Shown: piece after piece, positions 1 to 4,818 of the stretch
Layout: each line of letters opens with the position of its first letter
How positions within the stretch are numbered: the stretch's first letter is position 1
From: Sphingomonadales bacterium
GTDB taxonomy: Bacteria > Pseudomonadota > Alphaproteobacteria > Sphingomonadales > Sphingomonadaceae
Direction: 5' to 3'
Assembly (NCBI GenBank): GCA_017302775.1
Contig: JAFLDC010000190.1
Coordinates: 1 to 5,795 of the forward strand
Length of the DNA: 5,795 nt
Notes under the pieces: generated by a model
Told to the model about the DNA's origin: nothing
What the model saw: only the letters and a program-made list of their open reading frames with translations
The model's database searches: none
Made by a program: the position numbers and the translations under genes

Positions 1-87
1 GTGGGGCAGACGTCGAACAAACCTAAACCATAGCGGACGAACGAGTTTTCTCCATCGTTAGTTTGCTATGCAGCAGCTAGCAGACGC
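1..87. other. Non-coding flank, probable end of an integrated element
   Basis: I see no gene here. No reading frame has a credible start and ribosome binding site. The stretch directly abuts the tRNA-Phe 3' half. It occupies the place where the tRNA 5' half (acceptor strand, D arm) should be, but does not resemble one: there is no GG in a D loop and no strand to pair with the acceptor 3' strand ATTGGCC. By inference it is the terminal sequence of a mobile element that integrated into a tRNA-Phe gene. Confidence 0.4.
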
Positions 88-120
88 CGGATTGAAAATC
101 CGCGTGTCCGTGGTTCGATT
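88..120 (+). pseudogene. tRNA-Phe(GAA) 3' half, first piece (anticodon arm to T loop), likely att site
   Basis: The tRNA-Phe anticodon arm is readable. The stem is 87-91 with 99-103 (outermost pair mismatched), the loop TTGAAAA is 92-98, and anticodon GAA is 94-96. A 5-nt variable loop (104-108), the 5' T-stem strand CGTGG (109-113) and T loop TTCGATT (114-120) follow. The gene breaks at 120/121, where the IS66 element starts, and resumes at 2516. With the IS and one target duplication removed, the T stem closes as CGTGG/CCGCG with one G-T pair and the gene ends in CCA. Sequence left of 88 is not a tRNA 5' half, so this was already a partial copy before the IS arrived. A 3'-half tRNA fragment of this kind (49 nt restored) is typical of tyrosine-integrase attachment sites. 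It cannot yield a functional tRNA. Confidence 0.85.
113..120. repeat. Target-site duplication of the IS66 element, left copy (GTTCGATT)
   Basis: The 8 bp GTTCGATT directly precede the IS end and recur identically after the other end at 2508-2515. Eight base pairs is the duplication length known for the IS66 family. The copy covers the last T-stem base and the whole T loop of the tRNA fragment. Confidence 0.95.
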
Positions 121-140
121 GTAAGCACCCGGCAAACCCA
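121..140 (+). repeat. IS66 terminal inverted repeat, tnpC-side end
   Basis: GTAAGCACCCGGCAAACCCA matches the reverse complement of 2488-2507 at 18 of 20 positions, with differences at positions 7 and 14. It lies just beyond the tnpC stop codon (155-157). Confidence 0.93.
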
Positions 141-154
141 GGTTGATTTCTGAT

Positions 155-1693
155 TCAGGCCGAGATTTCAGGCTGCCAGCGATGCGGCAGCAGTTCGCCG
201 ATTCTGCTGTTGGGCTGAGTCGGCAAGCGAGAGAGGATGTCCTTGAGATAGAGGAAGGGATCATGGCCGTTCAGCTTGGCCGACTGGATCAGGCTCATGA
301 TGGCGGCCGCCCGTTTGCCGGCACGCAGGCTGCCGGCAAATAGCCAGTTCTTCCGGCCCGTGGCGATGGGCCGGATTCGGTTCTCGATCCAGTTGTTGTC
401 GATCGGTACCTGGCCATCGCCGAGGTAATGGGCGAGCGCCGTCCAGCGTTTGAGGCTGTAATCGATCGCTTTAGCCGTCGATGACCCGTTGGGCACCTGC
501 AATCGGTGCCGGCTCAGCCAGTCATGGAATTCATCCAGAATCGGCTTGGCCTGCTCCTGGCGTATTCGTCGTCGTTCGTCCGGGCTCAGGTCGGCGACTT
601 CCCGCTCGACCTGGTAGAGCTTCTGAATGGTGGCCAGCGCCAGCCCCGCAATCTGGCTCTGGTTGTTGGCATGCAGGTCGAAGAATTTCCGGCGCGCATG
701 CGCCATGCAACCCGCTTCGGTCACGCCGTCAGCGATCAGGGCCTTGTACCCCGAGTAGTCGTCGCAAACCAGCGTACCGCGCCAGTTGCCGAGGAATTCT
801 CGGGCATGTTTACCCGCCCGGCTGTCGGCAAAGTCATAGATCACCGCCTTGACCGGCTCGAAGGCGCCGATGCTGTAGGACCAGAGATAAGCCCGATGGG
901 TCTTGCCGGCCCCGGGATCGAGCATCGCCACCGGCGTTTCGTCGGCATGCAGCACCGGGTAGGTGAGCATCTCGGCTTTCAGGGCATCGACCAGCGGTTG
1001 CAGGGCAACCCCCATCTGGCCGACCCATTCAGCCAGCGTCGATTGCGGAATCGGCAAGCCGGCCCGGCCGAAGATGCCTTCCTGACGATACAGAGGCAGG
1101 TGATCGAGATACTTGGCGATCAGCACATGCGCAAGCAGACCGGTGGTCGGGATGCCTTTGTCGATCACATGGGCCGGCACCGGTGCCTGCACCAGGGTTT
1201 CGCATTCGGTACAGGCCCACTTGCCACGGATGTGACGTTCGACCGTAAAGGTGCCCGGGGTGTAGTCCAGTTTCTCGGCAACATCTTCGCCGATGCGCTT
1301 CATCTGGCAGCCGCAGGTGCAGGTGGTCGAGTCCGGCTCGTGGTGAATCTCGGTACGCGGCAGTTCCGGCGGCAGGGGTTTGCGCTTGGCTTGCCCCTTG
1401 GGCTTCGTTTCCGAAAGCTGTGCCAACTCTTCGGTGATTGCCGCCATGTCGGCAGCGAGGGTTTCTTCGAACAGTTGTCCCTGCTCAACCGGCAAGCGTT
1501 CCGCCTTGACGCCGAAGTAATGGCGTTTGTAGTACGCCACTTCATGCGTCAGCTTGTCGATCTTCACTTGGCGCCAGTTGAGTTCCCGGTCTTGCTCAAC
1601 GAGCAGGCGGCGCAATTCATCGGCGCTGAGTTGATCGATATTGGCGGGAAGCGACATCCGGGGATGATGCCAGCCAGCGCCCCCGCCGGCCAT
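155..1693 (-). CDS. tnpC: IS66 family transposase TnpC (DDE)
   Basis: This is the transposase of the element, catalysing strand cleavage and transfer at the IS ends. The 512-aa product shows the usual IS66 layout. An N-terminal leucine-rich coiled-coil segment (about residues 15-70) precedes a cysteine zinc-finger-like region (CTCGC at 125-129, CTEC at 161-164). The DDE core has D251 in HADETPV, an aspartate in CDDYSGY (310-316), HARRKF (332-337) and E437 in NNWIENRIRP. A short C-terminal IS66 domain follows (about 462-490). The start at 1693 is preceded by AGGGA at a good distance, about 25 bases after tnpB ends. An internal ATG at 1657 (MSLPANIDQL) also fits family N-termini. No frameshift or stop interrupts it, and length is normal for the family. 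Expression is presumably from the upstream tnpA end. Confidence 0.95.
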   Translation of the reverse strand: MAGGGAGWHHPRMSLPANIDQLSADELRRLLVEQDRELNWRQVKIDKLTHEVAYYKRHYFGVKAERLPVEQGQLFEETLAADMAAITEELAQLSETKPKGQAKRKPLPPELPRTEIHHEPDSTTCTCGCQMKRIGEDVAEKLDYTPGTFTVERHIRGKWACTECETLVQAPVPAHVIDKGIPTTGLLAHVLIAKYLDHLPLYRQEGIFGRAGLPIPQSTLAEWVGQMGVALQPLVDALKAEMLTYPVLHADETPVAMLDPGAGKTHRAYLWSYSIGAFEPVKAVIYDFADSRAGKHAREFLGNWRGTLVCDDYSGYKALIADGVTEAGCMAHARRKFFDLHANNQSQIAGLALATIQKLYQVEREVADLSPDERRRIRQEQAKPILDEFHDWLSRHRLQVPNGSSTAKAIDYSLKRWTALAHYLGDGQVPIDNNWIENRIRPIATGRKNWLFAGSLRAGKRAAAIMSLIQSAKLNGHDPFLYLKDILSRLPTQPNSRIGELLPHRWQPEISA

Positions 1694-1718
1694 CGTGGAC
1701 TTCCCTACTGGTGGACCG

Positions 1719-2048
1719 TCACAGAATCCGGATCACGCCACCATCGGCCAGCCGTTCCCAGGGTAGGCCCAGAATCAGGGCATCGAATTGCCCCCGGGTG
1801 AGCGCCACGCTGCCATCGCTTGGCCGGAGTTGAAAGCGCCCTTGATTCAGACGACGGTTCGCCAGCCAAACGCCGTAACCGTCATGCACCAGCACCTTCA
1901 GGCGGTTGCCGCGTTGGTTGGCAAAGAGGTAGGCATGGTGTGGCTTTGCTTCACCGAAGATCTGGACGACCTGAGCCAGGATAGTTTCCGTTCCCGCCCG
2001 CATGTCCAGCGGCCGGGTCGAAAGCCACAAGGCATCGACCCGGATCAT
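1719..2048 (-). CDS. tnpB: IS66 family accessory protein TnpB (Orf2)
   Basis: The 109-aa product is the IS66 accessory protein required for efficient transposition in studied members; its biochemical role is not settled. The sequence has family hallmarks: the N-terminus MIRVDALWLSTRPLDMRAG, then HHAYLFANQRGNRLKVLVHDGYGVWL, and a C-terminal half with LPWERL near the end. The chosen start at 2048 overlaps the tnpA stop as ATGA, which suggests translational coupling; no good Shine-Dalgarno sequence stands before it. An in-frame ATG at 2102 would add 18 residues, but these lie inside tnpA and lack family resemblance. It is not the unrelated TnpB of the IS200/IS605 family. It ends about 25 bases before tnpC. 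Confidence 0.93.
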   Translation of the reverse strand: MIRVDALWLSTRPLDMRAGTETILAQVVQIFGEAKPHHAYLFANQRGNRLKVLVHDGYGVWLANRRLNQGRFQLRPSDGSVALTRGQFDALILGLPWERLADGGVIRIL

Positions 2049-2422
2049 CGCAGCCAGTCGCGCAACCAGGTGGCGCAATCGCCTGATGCTTGAACCGGCC
2101 AATCCACCTTGATCGCGGTGTTGCCGCGCCGGACTTCGATCCGGATATCCCCCAATGCCGGCATCGCAGGGGCAATCGGCAACTGTACGAAGGCAGGCGC
2201 GATCGCCGGCGCTGTTTCGAGCACGACGGGCATTGGTTGGCGCCGCGTCGGTGGTTCAATACCGCGCTCACGCATCCACCGCCGGACCTGGTTCGCATTG
2301 ACGCCGTTGGCCATTGCAATGCCGGCGACAGAGGCGCCCGGCTCGCAACACGCAGCAATCACCGCCTGCTTGAACTCCTCTGGATGATGTCGCCTGCGCC
2401 GGCCTGGCTTCTGGATTTCCAT
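2045..2422 (-). CDS. tnpA: IS66 family helix-turn-helix protein TnpA (Orf1)
   Basis: The first IS66 gene encodes 125 aa. The N-terminal third holds a basic run (GRRRRHH, residues 7-13) and a helix-turn-helix of the IS3/IS911 OrfA type: the HHPEEFKQAVIAAC start, then SVAGIAMANGVNANQVRRWM (31-50). This is expected to bind DNA at the element ends. The C-terminal part has a Pro/Ala-rich linker and then GDIRIEVRRGNTAIKVDW, commonly seen in IS66 TnpA. Its stop overlaps the tnpB start (ATGA). The start at 2422 is 85 bases from the IS end. I see no strong Shine-Dalgarno sequence. A TTGACG (2474-2479, minus strand) could act as a -35 element, but no convincing -10 follows it at normal spacing. Confidence 0.92.
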   Translation of the reverse strand: MEIQKPGRRRRHHPEEFKQAVIAACCEPGASVAGIAMANGVNANQVRRWMRERGIEPPTRRQPMPVVLETAPAIAPAFVQLPIAPAMPALGDIRIEVRRGNTAIKVDWPVQASGDCATWLRDWLR

Positions 2423-2487
2423 CGAAAGTGTCCACCATCGTTTTTAAGGGGACACGATCTTCGCGGTCTAACGCGTCAATTTAAAGA

Positions 2488-2507
2488 TGGGTTGGCCGGG
2501 CGCTTAC
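2488..2507 (-). repeat. IS66 terminal inverted repeat, tnpA-side end
   Basis: Read on the minus strand this is GTAAGCGCCCGGCCAACCCA, the partner of 121-140 with 18 of 20 matches. The element ends at 2507, immediately before the second target-duplication copy. Confidence 0.93.
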
Positions 2508-2515
2508 GTTCGATT
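2508..2515. repeat. Target-site duplication of the IS66 element, right copy (GTTCGATT)
   Basis: Identical to 113-120. Because both copies match perfectly and belong to one tRNA T loop, the two IS ends come from a single insertion and have not been rearranged since. Confidence 0.95.
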
Positions 2516-2531
2516 CCGCGATTGGCCACCA
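2516..2531 (+). pseudogene. tRNA-Phe 3' end, second piece (T stem, acceptor strand, CCA)
   Basis: This continues the tRNA fragment broken at 120. The 3' T-stem strand is CCGCG (2516-2520), the acceptor 3' strand ATTGGCC (2521-2527), the discriminator A (2528) and the encoded CCA 2529-2531. An intact partner gene should therefore begin GGCCAAT, and no such sequence occurs near position 61. Together with 88-120 it makes a 49-nt 3' half. Confidence 0.85.
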
Positions 2532-2548
2532 AAGCATTCCAAGCGAAG

Positions 2549-2580
2549 ACGGCAACCCTCACAGGTTGCCGTTTTTGTTT
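2549..2580 (+). terminator. Rho-independent terminator downstream of the tRNA-Phe 3' end
   Basis: The arms GGCAACC (2551-2557) and GGTTGCC (2564-2570) form a perfect stem around a 6-nt loop. Two more pairs extend it (A2549-T2572 and C2550-G2571). GTTTTTGTTT follows at 2571-2580. It starts 18 bases after the tRNA CCA, the usual place for a tRNA gene's own terminator. Confidence 0.85.
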
Positions 2581-2742
2581 GTGCGAGCGCAAAGTTCGCA
2601 TGCCGGTCGATTCCCTGTCCTCTTTTCAGCGGTGCAGGTTGGCGACCCGGAGCTGAGTTCGCAACCAGTTTTTCTACCTGCACTTCCCGCCCTGTTTCAC
2701 GGCGTCCAGCATCAAGAACTGAAAACTTGGATCGACTTGCGG
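2581..2742. other. Non-coding stretch between tRNA terminator and mrr
   Basis: I find no credible gene. An 8-bp inverted repeat, GTGCAGGT (2632-2639) and ACCTGCAC (2676-2683), encloses a second imperfect pairing (GGTTGGCGAC with GTTCGCAACC). It could form a long hairpin, but it has no T-tract on the mrr side, so I do not call it a terminator. Confidence 0.4.
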
Positions 2743-3678
2743 TTAAGTTGATTCTTCGTCGAAGTAATCGCTATCTATTTTTGGTACTTTGACTGTCCGA
2801 GCAGAAACGCCGACTTCGTTGTCGATCATTAGCTCTGCTAGGCGACGGCCATCCACCAGCACTACACGCTCAACAGACTTGGCGAAATCTAAAGCCTGCG
2901 CTGTGTAGCCGGATGTCGTAATGAATACTCCTTTGTTAGCTCTCTGGCCTGCGAGTGCACCGTAGAAGGCCTGCACTTCAGGCCGCCCCACCGTTTGTTG
3001 CCAACGTTTAGCCTGGACGTAGACCTTTTCAAGGCCTAACTTGTCGAGAGAGATGACTCCATCGATACCACCGTCTCCCGAACCTCCTACCCGTTGAATG
3101 TCAGCTCTGCTTGCGCCGTAGCCCATTCTGTGAAGAAGATCCAAAACGATGGTTTCAAAGAACGAGGGCGAAACGGAGGCCAGTGTTTCCAGCAGCTCAA
3201 TAGCTACAGTACGCCTTAGCTCTGTGACTGCTTCTGTGAGCCTGTCGTCAGGACTGGCGGCGCTAGTGATAGGGGTGGCTTCTACCGGAAGCAGTGCGGC
3301 GTCATTAGGTAACTCACCTGGTGCAACAGGTCGTAGCCGAACATCCATGAACCCGATGGCCAACTGCTCAATCTCCTTTGGGGACAGGGGGGCTTCGTGT
3401 GCACTTACGAATGCTAAGCCTTGTTCGGTGAGTTGCCAGTAGCCACGTCGAGGGTTCGTAGACAGTCCGGCTCGCTTAAGCCGGTCATGTGCCCAGCCAG
3501 CCCGATTTCTGTACACAGGCTGCGAACTGCTTGCTAACAGCTCTTGGCGGTCATCGTCAGAAATCTGCAGTGCCTGCGCCGCTGCTTCATAGGCATCTTT
3601 GGCCGGAGCACCCTCAGGGTGCTCAGCCAGAAATCGTAGAATCGGTTCGATGAATTTGTCGTAACTAGGGACTGTCAT
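2743..3678 (-). CDS. mrr: Mrr type IV restriction endonuclease
   Basis: Mrr is a cytoplasmic, modification-dependent restriction enzyme that cuts DNA carrying methylated adenine or cytosine; in E. coli it also responds to foreign methyltransferases and high pressure. The 311-aa product resembles E. coli Mrr from end to end, beginning MTVPSYDKFIEP and keeping NRAGWAHDRLKRAGLS. The N-terminal winged-helix domain spans roughly residues 1-90. The C-terminal nuclease domain (about 170-290) holds SFFETIVLDLLHRMGYG, the catalytic aspartate in GDGGIDGVI, and the QxK of VYVQAKRW, the PD-(D/E)XK core. Start 3678 is preferred over 3687: AGGA sits 8 bases before it and the protein then begins as E. coli Mrr does. 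The gene stands alone, without hsd or methylase partners in view. Its G+C looks lower than its neighbours' (about 50% in a sampled line against about 63% in the tail genes), suggesting separate acquisition. All catalytic residues are present, so it is probably functional. Confidence 0.96.
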   Translation of the reverse strand: MTVPSYDKFIEPILRFLAEHPEGAPAKDAYEAAAQALQISDDDRQELLASSSQPVYRNRAGWAHDRLKRAGLSTNPRRGYWQLTEQGLAFVSAHEAPLSPKEIEQLAIGFMDVRLRPVAPGELPNDAALLPVEATPITSAASPDDRLTEAVTELRRTVAIELLETLASVSPSFFETIVLDLLHRMGYGASRADIQRVGGSGDGGIDGVISLDKLGLEKVYVQAKRWQQTVGRPEVQAFYGALAGQRANKGVFITTSGYTAQALDFAKSVERVVLVDGRRLAELMIDNEVGVSARTVKVPKIDSDYFDEEST

Positions 3679-3713
3679 GAGAAGCATCCTGGCTCACGTT
3701 TGGTTACCCCAGA

Positions 3714-3742
3714 ATCATACCGGTTAGCTGCCTAATTGATCG
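3714..3742 (-). promoter_or_regulatory. Weak candidate promoter for mrr
   Basis: On the minus strand TATGAT (3719-3714) matches the -10 consensus at five of six positions. It lies 35 bases before the preferred mrr start, leaving room for a leader with the AGGA site. The hexamer 17 bases further upstream (CGATCA) matches the -35 consensus poorly. This is a guess from position and the -10 alone. Confidence 0.25.
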
Positions 3743-3800
3743 TGGGGGGCATCATTTTCATGGATATATCATTTCTTTGGTCGCACAAGAAAAGACCACA

Positions 3801-3840
3801 CCGAGCCTAAGTCAGATAACTGGCTTCGGCTTTTCCCTTT
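3801..3840 (+). terminator. Possible terminator-like hairpin ahead of the tail remnant
   Basis: CCGAGCC (3801-3807) pairs with GGCTTCGG (3822-3829) with one bulged base and a 14-nt loop, followed by CTTTTCCCTTT. The T-run is interrupted and the loop is long, so it may be weak or incidental. It could have ended a transcript arriving from the left. Confidence 0.3.
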
Positions 3841-3858
3841 CTGACACGAGGAAATTCC

Positions 3859-3954
3859 ATGCTGCCTGACACCCTTTCTGACTTTTTCCCCTCCTCCGGT
3901 TTCTCGCTGCCGTCCGAGATCGACTTCGACTTGCACATCAACGTGAAGCGCTGA
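3859..3954 (+). CDS. Small 31-codon ORF, unrecognised, at the edge of the tail module
   Basis: The frame opens with ATG and a good ribosome binding site (GAGGAA, 5 bases before the start). It encodes 31 residues from MLPDTLSDFF to DLHINVKR, then TGA. I do not recognise it. The product is acidic in the middle (SEIDFD) and has no membrane segment. It lies on the strand of the tail genes, about 50 bases before the remnant tail gene and in a different frame. It may be a real small phage gene, or the 5' end of a longer one whose body was lost in the deletion that also removed the start of the next gene. The ribosome binding site is the main support for translation. Confidence 0.4.
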   Translation: MLPDTLSDFFPSSGFSLPSEIDFDLHINVKR

Positions 3955-4006
3955 TCCGGAACACAGAAACCCAGAGCCCCGCGACCGCCTCAGTGACCTG
4001 ACCCAC

Positions 4007-4360
4007 GTGCTGTATTCGGCTGCCTGTGGTGTCTCACCGATTTCTGCCAGCGCCTTTGTGAGCAACAGCAATGGCCGCAACGTCGATCTCGACGGTGGCA
4101 CACCCGGCAGCGTCAGTGGTGGCTTGGCCGGTGGCTGGCTGCAAACCTCGGAAGGTGCCCGCCACATGATCGTCAATGACTACGGTGGCGGCGTCGAGTT
4201 GCTCTATCCGGTCGCCATAGACGTCGGCACAGAGGTACTTCTGACGGTCGGCTGCGATCACAGCACGGCCACGTGCGAGTCGCGCTTCGGCAACCTCGAC
4301 AACTACGGCGGCTTTCCCGCCATCCCGAGCAAAAACCCGTTCTCGACGGGCGTGTTCTGA
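4007..4360 (+). pseudogene. 5'-truncated phage tail gene, BR0599/DUF2163-type C-terminal part
   Basis: The readable product carries the C-terminal region of the phage BR0599/DUF2163 family of tail-assembly proteins. The family pattern is HVLYSAACGV at the start, GGWLQTSEGARHMI in the middle, and GCDHSTATCESRFGNLDNYGGFP with IPSKNPF near the end, including the paired cysteines. Full-length members are, as I recall, about twice this size or more, so the N-terminal domain is missing. The frame is open only back to 3947, just after a TGA at 3944-3946. The GTG at 4007 is the only near start and has no ribosome binding site. In related phages this gene precedes the same small genes and tail-tip gene found downstream here. 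I call it a deletion remnant; a short translated protein is possible but less likely. Confidence 0.7.
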
Positions 4361-4378
4361 ATCCCTGGAGACATCGCC

Positions 4379-4606
4379 ATGTGGTACCTCGTCGTCATCG
4401 TGGTGGCGGCGCTGGTTTCGGTCGCGCTCGCACCGAAACCGCCCGAACCCAAACCGGCATCCCTGTCTGACGTCGATGCCCCCACCGCAGAAGAAGGCCG
4501 ACCGATCCCGGTCGTGTTCGGCACCGTGCTGCTGCGCGGCTCCAACGTCGTCTGGTATGGCGATCTCGAAGCCGATCCGATCAAGAAGAAAGGTGGCAAG
4601 AAATGA
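4379..4606 (+). CDS. Small phage tail-module protein with N-terminal membrane segment
   Basis: The 75-aa product begins with a strong hydrophobic segment, WYLVVIVVAALVSVALA (residues 2-18), then a Pro/Lys-rich stretch (PKPPEPKP), a conserved core (GRPIPVVFGTVLLRGSNVVWYGDLEAD) and a lysine-rich tail. I know similar small proteins immediately upstream of J-like tail-tip genes in prophages of Pseudomonas and relatives; their role is not established. The core resembles the 'PVVFG...WYG' pattern seen near the beginning of tail-tip proteins, so an assembly role is plausible. The hydrophobic start could be a membrane anchor or uncleaved signal. ATG 4379 is preceded by GGAGA at good spacing, 18 bases after the truncated tail gene. 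Its stop overlaps the next start (ATGA). Confidence 0.8.
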   Translation: MWYLVVIVVAALVSVALAPKPPEPKPASLSDVDAPTAEEGRPIPVVFGTVLLRGSNVVWYGDLEADPIKKKGGKK

Positions 4607-4818
4607 CCACGCAGACCGTCATCACCATCGATCACGTGCGCGCCGTGGGCCTGTGCGCGAACGGCACGCGTACGTGGTTTGCGCGTCACGACCTGGATTT
4701 CCGCGCTTTCCTGCGTGAAGGCTGTGACGCCGACACCTTGCTGGCCACCGGCGATGCAATGGCCCAACGTGTGGTCGAGCACGCCCGCAATCAATCCAGC
4801 CAGCGGGAGCAAGGCTGA
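4603..4818 (+). CDS. Conserved small phage protein of the tail module
   Basis: The 71-aa product has a recurring phage pattern: an N-terminal DHVRAVGLCANGTRTWFARHDLDFRAFL, then a short acidic turn (EGCDAD) and LLATGDAMAQRVVEHAR. I recognise this pattern as a small protein commonly encoded just before the tail-tip gene, but know no function for it. It has no membrane segment and is predicted largely helical. It starts within the previous gene's stop (ATGA at 4603-4606) and ends within the next gene's start (TGATG at 4816-4820), so the three are probably translated as a coupled unit with fixed stoichiometry. AAGAAAGGTGG just upstream (around 4587-4597) can serve as its ribosome binding site. 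Length looks normal for the family. Confidence 0.82.
   Translation: MTTQTVITIDHVRAVGLCANGTRTWFARHDLDFRAFLREGCDADTLLATGDAMAQRVVEHARNQSSQREQG

Larger units (their letters stand above)
121..2507 (-). mobile_element. Complete IS66-family insertion sequence
   Basis: This is a 2387-bp element bounded by 20-bp inverted repeats starting GTAAGC, a characteristic IS66-family end. It is flanked by an 8-bp target duplication and carries the family's three genes tnpA, tnpB and tnpC in order on the minus strand. All three frames are open over normal lengths, the TnpC catalytic residues are present, and both ends and the duplication are intact. It therefore looks like a recent, possibly active copy. The insertion point is the T loop of a tRNA-Phe fragment. 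Length and gene content match standard IS66 elements, with no passenger gene. I cannot name the exact IS without a database comparison. Confidence 0.95.

Noticed and set aside
61..140. Apparent complete tRNA with acceptor stem GTTTGCT/GGCAAAC and CCA at 138-140
   Set aside because: The 3' strand lies inside the IS66 inverted repeat (121-140), there is no discriminator base, the T stem does not close and the D loop lacks GG. The true tRNA 3' end is at 2516-2531, as the target duplication shows.
506..1801. Long plus-strand open frame of 431 codons
   Set aside because: It is antisense to tnpC, with no ribosome binding site or recognisable domain. Long antisense frames are common opposite GC-rich genes.
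2049..2102. N-terminal extension of TnpB from an ATG at 2102
   Set aside because: The added 18 residues lie within tnpA and do not resemble family N-termini; the ATG at 2048 gives the typical MIRVDALWLS start.
2090..2792. Several plus-strand open frames across tnpA and the spacer before mrr
   Set aside because: They cross the IS end, the tRNA fragment and the terminator, are rich in Arg/Pro/Ser as expected of shadow frames, and match no family.
3778..3798. Small inverted repeat TGGTC/GACCA as a possible operator
   Set aside because: Five-base arms with an 11-base spacer are expected by chance, and no regulator gene is nearby.
3769..4261. Minus-strand frames opposite the small ORF and the truncated tail gene
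   Set aside because: The plus-strand frame carries clear tail-family motifs, while the minus-strand products have none and no ribosome binding site.
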